This document shows positions 44,775-56,087 of a DNA stretch of 64,000 bases, one piece after another. The notes below the pieces were generated by a model. The model was not told where the DNA came from. It worked only from the letters and a program-made list of their open reading frames with translations, and did no database searches. This DNA comes from Lepiota brunneoincarnata (taxonomy: Eukaryota; Basidiomycota; Agaricomycetes; Agaricales; Agaricaceae), in assembly GCA_023014365.1 (NCBI GenBank), contig JAEBUN010000043.1, positions 248,001 through 312,000 of the forward strand, written 5' to 3'. Within the stretch, counting starts at the first letter, position 1. Each line of letters starts with the position of its first letter. Made by a program: the position numbers and the translations under genes.

Positions 44775-46075
44775 TGAAAAGGTAGAAACTTTCGTAGGTT
44801 TTAATATAGATAGGGGGCTCGTTTTCACTAAGCTTAGCCGCTATTCGATAAGCTTAAGCTAATACAAGTGGAATGAGATAGATAATGAACAGTTTCGTCT
44901 TTTAGGGTGTTCTGGGGGTGCGTTCTGACAGCGAAATTCAAGAGAGTAGTGTTTTTAGAGGTTAACGAACAGCCGTTGAAGTTATCTTAGCCGTACGGTG
45001 CAACAATGAAAGGACAATCCCTGTCAATTCAAAGCGCTGGGTCTCTGGTCTCTGGTCTCTGGTCTCTGAACTCTGGTCTCTGTCTCTGTCTCTGTCTCTA
45101 GCACTCTGGAACTCTAAACTCTGAACTCTGGTCTCTGTCTCTGTCCCTGGGTTGGTCGACGACCGAAGAAATCACACTTAACGACGCACACTAAATAGCC
45201 CTCTGAAACCGTTCTTGATCACGGCTCGCAGACTTGCGTGTGGAAGCGGGGGTGAGACCTCTTTCCTCTCCACGAACAAGTGCGACCGTATTTATATTGT
45301 TTAGATACATACAAGAGATAGTAAATATGAAATAGAAAACAATAAGCTTAATTGTTACAGGCACTGTAGAACATTTTGGAAGGTTCGGCAGCATTTCTAC
45401 CTCACCCTGGGTTATGGGTTTTTCTCTGATTAACGAATGGCAATCCAGCCAGACGTGCTCCGTGCTCGGCTGCATTATTCTGCGTCCACGCGAGCGTGTT
45501 AAGTTTCCGGATCAATTATGATCGGAATGTATAGCGGATGGACAATCCCTTGATCCGTTGTAATTAATCTCAGTTAAGCAGAATGCCGAAGTGCCGGGAC
45601 CCACAAAGCACTCATTAATTAGGAGTCTTTGATGTTTCTAGGGTTTTGGGCATCGGGTATTGCCTCCCGAACGTTGGACGTTCCGTTCCGTGGTCCGGTC
45701 ATCATTATTGAACTTGCTATAGACGTAATACGCCTGTGACAGCCGCTAGGTACATTCTTTTATGTTCAAACGCATTCGGGTTCATCAGAAAACTGCTTGT
45801 AAGGTCCCTGGATGCGACCGGGGTATACTCGATAGGCTATGTAGAGTCCTGAATCCCTCCGGAGAGCGTTCTGATAGCTTGGTTCACTAAGCTTAGTGAT
45901 AATGAGCTGGTTTGAACACTTCCGAGGCTCGAATATCCTCAGTTCGGTCGAACTGGCTACTACGGGATATAGTACCAATCCTCTATAGAGTTCTTTAATG
46001 ATATAGCCAATGATTCTATGTAGAGAATCGTTCCGGAGTACGGAATTCATGTATAGGCGTGAAATCGGCATATCA
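44775..46075 (-). repeat. Gypsy-C 3' LTR
   Basis: A 1,301-bp LTR with ends TGAAAAGG..ATATCA on the plus strand. It contains a GGTCTCT/CTGTCTCT microsatellite at about 45045-45150 and four TAAGCTTA palindromes (44829, 44849, 45343, 45888). Confidence 0.95.
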
Positions 46076-46094
46076 TCTCCCCCTAACCAAATTG
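46076..46094 (-). promoter_or_regulatory. Gypsy-C 3' polypurine tract
   Basis: On the minus strand a CAATTTGG segment and TTAGGGGGAGA lie immediately before the 3' LTR start TGATATGCC. This is the expected plus-strand primer. Confidence 0.7.
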
Positions 46095-46402
46095 CTGACT
46101 GTCCTCAGTCATTATCTCCTTCAAATTCACAGTATCTGAGTCTCTCTGACGCGCTCTATGGTCTAGAACGTTCACCAGCTTCGAGGGTAGCGCACTTTCG
46201 CTAAGCTTATTTCAGAATGATGTCATGTCACCGAGTTTAAATGTATAGATCAACTTCTTGTTGCTATAGCTTAAATTTTTATCTCTTTATTGGGTCTTTT
46301 AAATGTCCCAAGGTCTTGTTTCATCTCCTTCGTTCTCCCTCTCACTTCTTACTCGTCTATTGTGCTCGCATATTCACTTTTCAACGCTCACTTCTATCAA
46401 CA

Positions 46403-48433
46403 ATGGACAGAAACACGCGCAGCAGCAAACGTGCTCGCTACGAGGAGGACTCGGACTCTTCTTCCAGTAAGTAGAGTTCGAGTTACAGTTTTGTCTGTTT
46501 TCTTAACACTGTTTTCAGGCTACCCTGGGCCGAGCAACGCCTCAACGGCTTCCCAAGGCGCGCCTTCATCATCGATCGCGCAACGTAAGTCGCGTTTTCC
46601 CCTGTTCTCGTTGTCTTTACTTATGTTTTCTCTACTTTTAGGTCTCACTATTCGCCTCCCGGCACGTTGCAACCTCCTACCTCAATGGGAACCACCAGCA
46701 CCGCGTACTAGGAGGGCTAGAGGAGGGCGAGGAGCTCGAGGAGCTTGCGGAAATCGTCAGGTGGGTGTGGCAAGGACCCCTCCTCCACCATACTCTCCGC
46801 CCTGCGAACCAACTCCTCCGCCGGCCTCTCCTTTGTACGCTCCAGTGCCAAGACGCGTGATTTCCATCGCGTCGTTGTGCAATCCAACTGACGAGCGCTC
46901 TGCCGGATTTTCCGCAGAACCCTCGTCAGGTATCCCCGTTGGCGGGCCCTCTGGTGGATTATCCACAGAGGCTTCGTCCAGTTCAATGTCGCTGCCCCCT
47001 CTCGCCGTCTCTCTGCGCACCCTGGACGAGGAAGACTCGCTGGTGCTCCCTCCCTTGGGTATTGCATCAGGTTCGGAGGTGCCGGGCCCTTCAACAAACC
47101 AGCCTTCTTCCCCTGTACTCTCTTCTGCTACTTCAATGCGTAAGCTTAGTCGTTTTTCACGATATATTTGTTCTTTCCGCTGACTTCTGCTTTAGCGCGT
47201 ATACCAGCTGCCTTTAAAGGCAAACAGAGGGCGAAATCATCGACGCCGCCCCCTCTCCCCTTATTCCTGGCGGGTTCTAACTCGTCATCGCGTTCTCCAG
47301 TCCCTGAGATCTCTCAAGCCAACCTCTTCAAAATCTTTAGCTGGTCCTCTTCTCTGGATGGGCAACAGGTGCTGGCTTTGCCTAGGTGCCCAACACCATC
47401 ACCACCTCACTTAGCTGGCGCTCCAGTCGCGTCTCCCGCAAGCGCCGTGGAGATTTCTCCTTCTCCAGATTTGGAGCTCCTTCTGGAGCCTTCGCCTGCC
47501 CCTCAAGAACCGACTTTTGTTTTTCAAGACACGTTCTTAGCTTCTCTGACCCCCGTCCTTTCTCGTTTGCCTAGCCCGGTGGTTCCGGAGATCCCTCAAG
47601 AGTCCCCTCATGCTGGCCCGTCATGTCAACAACACGTCCTTTCGTCCAAGAAGAGTTCCAACACGCGGACGAAGAAATACGTTCCCCGGGCTCGCGTTCG
47701 GCGCTCTGAGGCCGAAATTATTCGGGACCATGGATACCGGCACCCAGTCCCGCTCTTTTGTGAGGACTTTCCTAGGCTGCTGGCAGCTAGCCAGCTTTCG
47801 GTACGTTCTCCAAGTTTTCTTGTGGTTCCTTACTGATGGCTTTGACATCTGCTCCAGTACGTGCCACCTCGGTCTCAGTGTCCTTCTTGCGCTGCTCGTA
47901 AGTTGGAGTGCGAGCCTCTGGGCAAGGGTAAGAAGTGTCGCAGCTGCAACTTGTACAACTACCCTTGTACCTTCGTGGACCATCCCCGGGTTTCGGCCGG
48001 CGTTGCGAACGCCCTGGTCACATCCTCACTGACCAGTGAATACCGTAAGTTTCTCTGTTCACTATTTTTCCCTTTTCTTATTCTCTTTATTTTTCTAGAT
48101 CTGGCCGCGTTCGCGCGTGTTGTGTCCTCTAGCTTGGTCAGCCTGGAGGCGAACCGCGTCGCTTACAAGGCTTCGGCGTTTCACCACCGCCATGTAGTTT
48201 ATCAATTCGTCCAGGAGATGCAAGCTACCAGGACTGCCTTGGACGGTAACGACGTGGCTTTTGTAGAGATGGGTATGGCCGACTCCCTTGAAGACGTTTG
48301 GGCGTTCTTTGAGTTCGCCAACAACTTTCCGGGGGTCCCAACATACGAGGAATTCGAGGAGCTCAAATCGCTTCTCTTCCTCGCTTTCCCGATGACTCAG
48401 GATCCGGAGTCTGTTCTAGAAGACCTTGAGTGA
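46403..48433 (+). CDS. P1: spliced gene with a Zn2Cys6 signature (584 aa)
   Basis: Six exons: 46403-46466, 46519-46584, 46642-47139, 47196-47800, 47858-48044, 48099-48433. All introns are GT..AG and 52-57 nt, and the joined length is 585 codons with no internal stop. The start MDRNTRSSKRARYEED is basic and nuclear-like. Residues about 20-410 are Pro/Ser-rich. Exon 5 carries CPSCAARKLEC and CRSCNLYNYPC, giving CX2CX6CX8CX2CX6C, the spacing of Gal4-type Zn2Cys6 DNA-binding domains. The C-terminal about 110 residues look helical. The last intron is also open in frame, so retention is possible. It is transcribed opposite to gag-pol. A DNA-binding role is inferred from the Cys spacing only; the domain sits internally, unlike typical Gal4-family factors. 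Confidence 0.75.
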
Positions 48434-48823
48434 TCTCTGCGCCTAGTTTACTTCTTGGATGTAGTATATAATCTTGTCATGTATATACATCCCAATAGTC
48501 ATCTTGTTGTTCCTTGTCTCCTACTGAGTTAAGCTAAACTGTTTTTGACTTTCTTGTCATCTCCTAAAGCTAAGCTAAAGACCTCCTGGGAGACTCCTAA
48601 GCTAGTTTAGGTTGCCAGTCACTTATATACTCATTATATGCCTCTCTGATCTATCAGTGATGTTTATTGACATCTCAGCGCGCCGTGACCCGCAACGCGT
48701 AGTGACCCGGCTCATCCGCTCCGGTTTACTTACAAGCCCGAACCAGCCTGTCCACGCTGTTCGAAAAAGCTCCTCGCGAAAAAGCTCGCGTCAAACTGTC
48801 AAACTGAAGCGCCCCTTGGGACC

Positions 48824-48844
48824 CATCTCCCCCTAGCCAAATTG
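48824..48844 (-). promoter_or_regulatory. Second, internal copy of the Gypsy-C polypurine tract
   Basis: Twenty of 21 bases match 46074-46094, including the purine run AGGGGGAGATG on the minus strand. It lies 2.75 kb inside the element, between P1 and P2. It may be a central polypurine tract as in Ty1 or lentiviruses, or a scar marking the ancestral 3' end before P1 was gained. Confidence 0.55.
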
Positions 48845-49066
48845 AAATCGGTGCCCTCACCGTTCCATCAGAATCCCTGTGCACACTGATAACCGCGAGA
48901 CCCTGGCGACATGTTACCTAATAAGGCAACTGTGGTTCAGCAAGTCTGTCGAAGGCTGGCTACTCAAGATTACAGGTTTCCTAGGCCCCTCAGGTCATAA
49001 GCTTAGGGTGGAGGGTGCTCTTCATCCACTCGTTATGATTCGTCATCACTGCCTACGGCCTTTTCT

Positions 49067-49072
49067 TATAAA
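49067..49072 (+). promoter_or_regulatory. TATA box of P2
   Basis: TATAAA lies 52 bases before the P2 start codon, in the context CTTATAAAAGCG. This suggests P2 has its own polymerase II promoter rather than relying on the LTR. Confidence 0.5.
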
Positions 49073-49118
49073 AGCGAGGGAGCGACGTCTCATTCTAGCA
49101 GACACCCTTCGCAAGAAA

Positions 49119-50465
49119 ATGGCTTCTTCTATCCCCCATCTCCAGGTTGAGCTCGACGATCTCATCAGCAACGCCAAAGGTTGTCTTCAGTGCCTGCAAA
49201 ACGGCCAAGTCGCTTGTCCCCTCGTCGAGAAGGCTCTCCTTGCGTTTGACGCCCCTGGGGTATGTCTACTCTTTCCATGCTTCTCTCGCCGTTTCCAAAT
49301 CATTTCTAGTCTGCTTATATTGAAGCGTTATCGGAGGATAATGAGGCTATCAAGCTTCATGTCAACCAGGACTACGTCTTCCGTATCCGCAAGCTCTACG
49401 AAATCTACCAAAACAACTACCATTCGTCTTATGAGATGCCCGTGATCTATAAGGCGCTCTCTGAATGCTGTAGCCGCATTAATCGCGTTCGTTCCGAAGA
49501 ATCCCACAAATCCAGGACCGAAGAGGCTCAGAACCCATCGTCCACAACTGGCTCTACTTCCTCCAACGTTGCTGAAGGCTCTGCTGTCCCCAAACACGTA
49601 AGCTTAGCGTTCTTTTGGCTCCAATCGTCTCCTCATGTATAAGCTTAGCCTCGCAAAGGTCGCAAGGCCCCTGTCTCTGCTGCTGTTGTGGTAGACACCG
49701 ATACCGAGCTTGCTGAGAGTATGCCCAGTGCTTCCAACTCCCGAGCAACTGGTGCTGACACGGTAATATAGCTGCTTCTCAACCTATTACATTGGCTGAG
49801 ATAATCGCTCGCCTCCAGGACATGATGGTCGATGAGGAGGTCTCTCAAGCTATCGTCGAAGAGGTTCGTGTAGTCTCGCCTTATTGCAAGCGTCGTTTGT
49901 CTACCTCCGACGTGGTGCACCAGCTCCACTCCCCCCAACCACTGATTCTGACTTCCTCCCTCTTTAGGAGACCGTCAAAAAGTCCTCATCGTCTAAAGGC
50001 ACCATCCGTCTTCTTTCCTATTGTCAAGTTCCCAATATGAACACTAAACACTGCTGTTATGTCCGGGCTGAACAGGTTCTAGCCAAAGCCAGCGCCAATA
50101 CTGCCAAGCGCGCCCGTACCGAGTCTGCTTCCGATGAGCGCACCTTTGCAGGCTTATCTGGTGGGCAATTTCTCACTTCTCTTTGCTAAGCTTAACGGTA
50201 CTGACACTTCTCCCGGGCAGCTCGTTTGCTCCAGGAACTCCAAAACCTCCTGTCTCACTCTCGCGACGAGTACGAATCCGAATCTCGCGGTGACGACGCT
50301 CGGTCAGTCAAATGCGACCTCAATTCGCTCAGCCGGGACTTCATCGATGCTATTCCCTTGCTCGAAGCCAACTTAAAAAGGTTCCAATTCCTCATTCAAG
50401 AGCGCATCCGTCTCAAAAGCCTTTTGCGCAACCTTTCCGACTTGGACAAGTCCTCCCCCGCTTAA
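49119..50465 (+). CDS. P2: spliced gene of unknown function (about 357 aa)
   Basis: Proposed exons: 49119-49259, 49310-49597, 49649-49762, 49819-49911, 49968-50160, 50221-50465, total 358 codons in frame. Introns are 50-60 nt. The fourth intron donor (GTGGTG at 49912) is the least certain. The protein starts MASSIPHLQVELDDLI and has a DYVFRIRKLYEIYQNNY segment, a basic PRKGRKAP stretch, a TAKRARTES segment and a helical, probably coiled-coil C-terminus (LLQELQNLL..FQFLIQERIRLKSLL). TAAGCTTA lies at the donor and acceptor of intron 2 and inside intron 5. I recognise no family. It runs tail to tail with pol, 76 bases apart. Confidence 0.55.
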
Positions 50466-50541
50466 GCTTAACGCTTTTACAGTCCCCAGGATAGTTTTCC
50501 TTCGATAAGTAGATAGTTCTGTCCACAATATCAGGTTTTTT

Positions 50542-53500
50542 CTATCCCTCCAACTCTTCTGGCTCCCATCTGTCACTAGGCTCATCCTCAGTAGTCTCCT
50601 CCAGGGTCTTCAGTCCCTCTGGCGACAGATCTAACAACTCTTGTAACTCCAGCGGCAACGGCATATGTTTTCTGGCTAAGTAGGGAATTACTCTGAATGC
50701 CGCCACTTTATTCTGCCATACAGAGCCATCCAACTCTGCCAGGATATATGATCCTCCCTTTGATCTAGATATGACCACCATGGGTCCTAGATACCTGGGT
50801 TTCATCTTCCTGTCTGCTGAGCTCTCTATAGCTGTGTTTCTCACTAATACTAAATCTCCCGGGCCGAAGCGATAATCTTTTATCTTATGCGCTGCTTGTC
50901 GTTCCATCTCCCAAGCCTTGCTAAGCTTAGTGTCTGAAACACGCTGACGCACCTCCTCAACATGCCGAACATGTTTTGCCAAAGCCTGAGCTTGGTATCC
51001 TATCAACTCGGCCGTGGTTAAGTACTTATTTGGTAGTTGTACTAGCCAAGTGGCCTCTTTGACATCCAGAGGTAGCGTCGGGTGCGCTCCGGTTACCAGA
51101 AAGTACGGGGAACACCCCATTCCTTTTCTAATGGTTATCCGATCTGCCCACATAACGTGCGGTAGGTGCCAATACCACTTTTTGACATCTCCATCTGTAG
51201 CTTTGTACAACATTTGCCGCACATCCCAGTGGGCTCTTTCAATAATCCCGTTCGCTTTGGAATTGTAAGGAGATATCGTTACTCCTTTTATCCCATATTT
51301 TTCTTCCAGCCATCGAACAGCTTTCTTAAATGGAGAACCGTTGTCCATGACAATCTTCACTATACAGCCCCATCTGCAAATGATATCTTCAAATAACCAC
51401 TGCGCAATCGAACTAGCATTCTCTTTTCTCAAAGCTTTTGCCTCCATCCAGGACGACAGTCCACACCTTCCATGCACAATATAACTACACCCATTAGAAC
51501 TTGGCGTCATATGTAGTGTGTCCACATGTAGCACTTGGAATATCGACGGCGTGGGCGTTACTATTGGCGGCGTCTCAATGATCGCCTTTTGTTGTTGCTG
51601 GCATAGATGGCATGATTGCACATACCAAGTTACGTCTCCTTCAACTTCCGGCCACCAGAACCTCTGCGTTATAAGCTTAGTGGTTGCGTATATTCCCCTG
51701 TGTCCTAGGAAGTCGTGGCTGGCTCGCAACATATACATACGTTGCTCCTTATCCACTACTAGCTGATGCTGACCGCTAGGGCTCATCCTATACAGTCTCC
51801 CCTCTTCGTCCAAGAAGAAATGCTCCACCATATGCTTAAGCTTACGCAGATCCGGCTCATCCAAGCCTTCAGCTGCGCTACTGCCCCCTGTTTTCAGGTA
51901 TTCCCTGACTTTGGGTATTCTTCCGTCTTGTATTCGCGCTGTATCTGTCCTATGCGATTCATCATACGCTTCCTCTATCTCGGTCAACTTTTCCTCTTCG
52001 AAATCTGGCACTAGCCTGACATCCGTCATTAAGCTTAGTACTTGTCGGTGGTTTTCTGGGCACGCTGGGTCTTCTATAACCCTAAGCTTAGCCTGTTGTT
52101 CATCCAAGTACTCTTCCCGAGCTTGATCCAGCTCATACTCAAAATCATACACATCACGCGCCAGACCCTGGTAGAAGCCAGAGCGACTGTCGATCTCATC
52201 ACAGAAGGCTTCCAAGGGTAACGGATCTGCAGCCCCCAGATCTCCTTTGATCAACTCGAACTCCTCTCCCTCGTCCTTGGATCCGTCGTCGAAACGACGG
52301 GCTGTCTCATCACCGGGATAGTAACGTCGTCTGGACAGTCCATCTGGCCCAAATGTCTTTCCTTCTTTGTGTACTAGCGTGAAGTGGAACGATCTAATGA
52401 AGTCTACCCAACGGTTTACAGTAGCGTTCGGGAGTTTTCCTGGGTTGTTTAACATCCCAAAGAGAAACTTCGCGTCTGTTTCCACTACTAGATTTCTCGA
52501 TCCCCACAACAAATATTTCTCCTGTTCCAGCACCATTCTTAAGCCGCATAGCTCTCGCTTGGGCTGAGAATACCTCTGCTGTCTCTCGTCCAACAATATT
52601 GACCCAAACTTCGCATAATGTATAAGCTTAGCGTCTTCTCCATCTCGCTGATATATGTAGTATCCCACCGCCCTCCATGAGGTATCCACGGCTACTACTA
52701 TGGGTTGTTTACTCGGGAATTTGGGGTTCCTGGTCAGGAAACAGCGTTGAATTGCATCTTTCAGCTCCTGCTGTGCTTTCCGTTCATTTTCTCCCCATTC
52801 AAACTCTTGCCCTTTCTTAAGCTTTTCGTATAGGGGTGCAGCAATGGCTATGAACTTCGGGATATGATTCCTGCAGCGCGTAGCTGTTCCTAGAAAACCC
52901 CTTAGCTCGGAGACATTCTCGCAATCCCCCCATCTTAATATCTTCCCAATGGTGTCTGTGGCAGGCAACTGTCCTTTATAAGAGCATTCAAAACCCACTA
53001 CGGTGATTTCATCAGCGCAGATAGTCGTCTTGGGCCCAGAGAAGGTTCCTCCTACGTATTTCATCCTCTGTAGAATCCTATTGACCGTCTGCATGTGTTC
53101 CCATACAAATTGTCGGATCCCTGGGTTTTCTTTCAGCGTCTCTTCCGTGCCATCTGGCAACTCATATCTAGTTTTGGGTCCTCTGATAGGTACATCATCT
53201 ATGTACGGCATCGTGTATTCTGGTATCTCACTGGTTAGGATCGCTGTTACATCCTCATGAAATATAGGCACTGAATTGGTCCATCCCATGGGTAACGTCA
53301 CTAAGCGTAGCGCTCCAAAAGGCGTCTGGAACGTTGTTAAGTCCCGAGATGACTCAGCTAACAGTCGTTCGTCATAGCCAACATATAGATCCAGAATGCC
53401 TCTGCAGGCTCTGCCTGCGAAGTGCATTGCCAAATCTTCCGTTGCTGGCGGCAGTCCTGAATGCGCTATCGTCACTTTGTTCAGCGGTTCCAAGCTGTGT

Positions 53501-54391
53501 ACCAGTCTCAAACTTTTCCCATCTTTCTTCACCACACAGAACCATCTGGATCTATAGGATGAGTTCGACGGCTCGTATACACCAGCACTAATCTTTCTCT
53601 TTATAATGGCACAAACTTCATCATAGATCGCTGGTGGAATCGGAATGGGTTTCTCAACCCACGGAGTATGTTCTACCGTCGGTATCTTGATCGGCGGGAA
53701 GAAATCTTCCCTAAAACATCCCTTTTCCTCATCTGTCCAGGCGAATGCCTTTTCTTGAAGCATCATGATGTGGTGCATCAGCTTTCTTTCCTCTGGCCAC
53801 AAGAAATCCCCTGCATGGGCTTCGTCCAGCTTAAGCTTACGCTCCTCCGTATATCTGCCTGTCGGGACAAACTCTGGAGGATGCACGCTAAGCTCAGGCA
53901 TTTCTGCCAGTGGGTCCCCTTTTATTTCTCGTTTTATCCTGAATCTCTCCGGTAGATCACCCAACACTGGCCTCACTTTTAAGGCTACTGGTTTATATTT
54001 CTTCCCAGCCAGGCATTGTACCGTATCTTTGTCATCTTCTTCTGTTTCGAAGACAGTTATTCCCTGGTCCTCTGTGCCCTGCGCGTTGGCTATGCATCCT
54101 AGGCACAATAACGCCGTTGCTTTATCTTCCTGTGGGCAGTCCTCATCGCGTATGACTCGGTCAATGAACATTAGCTGTAGCTCGGCCTCTGAGAAGCTTC
54201 CTTTTGCTAAGCTTAGTGTTTGTGCGACGACAGGGCCCTTCTCATCATCATAGTCTATTATATAAGCCACCTCTCCTTGTCCCTCAGTCAACTCATCGAG
54301 GTTTCTTGAAAATTTTGACTGTTTTCCCTAAGCTTAGGAGGATTACACTCTCCTCGAGCATAAGTTGGTAACACAGCCCTTTCTCTGGTAT
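50542..54391 (-). pseudogene. Gypsy-C pol: RT, RNase H, integrase
   Basis: From about 54,310 down the frame is open to 50542 (about 1,250 codons). RT has [16 protein letters not shown] and YIDDVPIRG. RNase H has [15 protein letters not shown] and [13 protein letters not shown]. Integrase has an HHCC finger ([16 protein letters not shown]) and Asp-Asp-Glu in [15 protein letters not shown] and GIIERAHWD. There is no chromodomain; the protein ends in an acidic EPEELEG. Just upstream (54,310-54,391) the reading continues in another frame, so there is a frameshift near 54,310-54,330, and then sLTR-B interrupts it. Confidence 0.9.
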
Positions 54392-55052
54392 TGTTAGAGC
54401 CGGTGCGGGTCGGAACCGAAGCGGAGGGTCGGAGTGGTATCCTTGGTATAAGGTAACCGGGGGACGGGACGACATCAGTACGTAGACGGCGGGACCGAGG
54501 CGGAGTACTTCGGGCGGAGAGTGGACTTGCGGCCTCAGCTTATGTGCTGTGCCCTCCTACTGTCCGAGTCCGTATTTCAGGAAGTCGGGGCCGAAGCGGA
54601 GCGAGGCAGAGAGAGAGGAGGATAGGGAACAGGGGACTGGTCCGCTGCTCGATTCGATTATCAGACTGAGGAGTACAAGCCAAGTGCCTACGGTATATAT
54701 ACTACTAGCTCGACGAATGATGACTCGTACTGACTACGTGCGGAGCGAAGCGGAGACCCATATGGTTACAAGCGGATTACAAATAATTTCGAATGGAATG
54801 GAGACCGGTACGGGTATGGAGACTGGTAACGTATTCTGATTACGGACGGAGAATGGAGAACTGGACAATGGGAGCACCGAGGGTCGGGTGGTCGTGGCAC
54901 GTGTAGAGGTAGGTCGCGTGATCAGGGCGAAGGGTTGCGGTCGGAGCCAGTCGGGGCCGAGTCGGAGGGCATAGGGTTGTCGTGTGGAGCACACGTGGAG
55001 TCAAGAAGCCGAAGCCTAATGGTTAAGCTCTAGGTTTGGTGTGGATATGACA
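54392..55052. mobile_element. sLTR-B copy 2, inside Gypsy-C pol
   Basis: A 661-bp insert TGTTAGAGCC..GATATGACA with GGTAT on both sides (54387-54391 and 55053-55057). Removing it rejoins the protease-RT linker (SGEQTLVITDPNT to RERAVLPTYARG) in one frame. CpG is intact, so it is young. Its small ORFs are not genes. Confidence 0.95.
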
Positions 55053-56087
55053 GGTATTTGGGTCCGTAATAACCAAGGTTTGCTCGCCACTGGCGCTATT
55101 CCTGACTTCGCTAGCCGTCATTACATCAAAGGGTCATCCCAGGAGTACTCGATATGCGGGGCTACGAACGATGTGAACTTGCAAATAGATTGTGACTCCC
55201 CCGCAGGTAAAGCCTACGTTCTTTGCCAATCCACAAGTCTTTTCAACCTGCCCATTCGCACTCTGCAAATTTATCGTAGTATCTGGGTCCCAAGAAACTT
55301 GACATGCAATCGCCGCTTCCTGACTCATGGAGACGATCTGTGACCCGCTATCTAGCAAGGCCTCTTCCTGCCGAATCCCATTTATCAGAGTTGGCACTAC
55401 TCTCAACGACTCGCATTCTTTCGCAATAAACACTTGCCGTCCCCTGTCTCTTCGGGGCAGTGACTCCAAGTACTGCATGATTGGATCCTGAGCTACCCAG
55501 GCTTGGGTTGCCGAGCCTTCTCGGAGCACCGTATCATACTTCCAAGAGCCATCTGCCAACTCCGTTATCATGACTTGTACTGGCCCACTATTAATCTCTA
55601 TATCTTCTGTATCATCGTCCCCGGGCCCTACTCCTGCTATTAAGCTTTGACTCGTGGGTACCCGTTTTCTCATAATGCGCTCTCTATAAGCATTCCTGTA
55701 TATCGGTGACAAGGCCAAGAGTTCTCCATGCGATACTGAGGCTTCTCGCTTCAATACCCTGCTGAGTACTTCCTCAACATCGACATTCCTCTCTATAGGG
55801 GCCTGGTGCTTATACACAGGCTCCTTCTTGGATGGTTCCATCCTTCTGACAGGTAGTGGTGGTACCTCAACGACCGGGCGCAGTGGTTTCACATTTCTAT
55901 ATGGTAATTCTCCTGCTGTGGCACGCATTGGTTTCTCCGTTGTCTGCCCTATTTCCTCATTTTCTGATTCTTCTGATCGCTCGGAATCCGACGCGTCCTC
56001 AGGAGTCTGTCCTCTGGCGAAGGCGACCTTCTTCTTCAGAGCCGGCTCCTTCCTTGAACCCTTTAGAAACCCAACTCCGAGTTCCAA
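55053..56087 (-). pseudogene. Gypsy-C protease and linker
   Basis: The frame overlaps the gag end and includes an acidic/basic linker, then EALLDSGSQIVSMSQEAA, a retropepsin-type active site, and AYRVLLG. A TGA at 55134-55136 (minus) stands where LLG-R-PFD is expected. Beyond it FDVMTASEVRNSASGEQ continues in frame to the sLTR-B insertion. CGA to TGA is the likely change. Confidence 0.85.
56063..56072 (-). promoter_or_regulatory. Gypsy-C -1 frameshift heptamer
   Basis: Minus-strand GGGTTTC (56072-56066) is directly followed by the gag stop TAA (56065-56063). The protease frame is -1 relative to gag and overlaps it here. The heptamer fits the X XXY YYZ rule. No clear downstream stem was found by eye. 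Confidence 0.6.

Larger units (their letters stand above)
48434..49118. other. Gypsy-C spacer between P1 and P2
   Basis: It begins with an AT-rich P1 3' region (TAGTATATAATC, 48462). Around 48540-48610 there are several TAAGCTAA/CTAAGCTAG relatives of the main palindrome. The rest is GC-rich with one TAAGCTTA at 48998 and the P2 promoter. The internal polypurine tract copy lies within it. Confidence 0.5.

Noticed and set aside
45045..45150. GGTCTCT/CTGTCTCT microsatellite as a telomere- or satellite-like signal
   Set aside because: It is present at the same place in all three Gypsy-C LTRs and is simply part of the LTR.
46717..47097. Minus-strand ORFs opposite P1
   Set aside because: These are shadows of the Pro/Ser-rich sense exon. 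The sense strand has consistent splice sites and a Cys cluster.
48540..48610. TAAGCTAA/CTAAGCTAG stretches as additional copies of the palindrome
   Set aside because: They are related but not exact. They were left out of the count to keep the enrichment estimate conservative.
54734..54994. Minus-strand ORFs in the sLTR-B copies (also 62120-62335)
   Set aside because: They lie within a solo LTR, are not conserved in the old copy, and have no domain.
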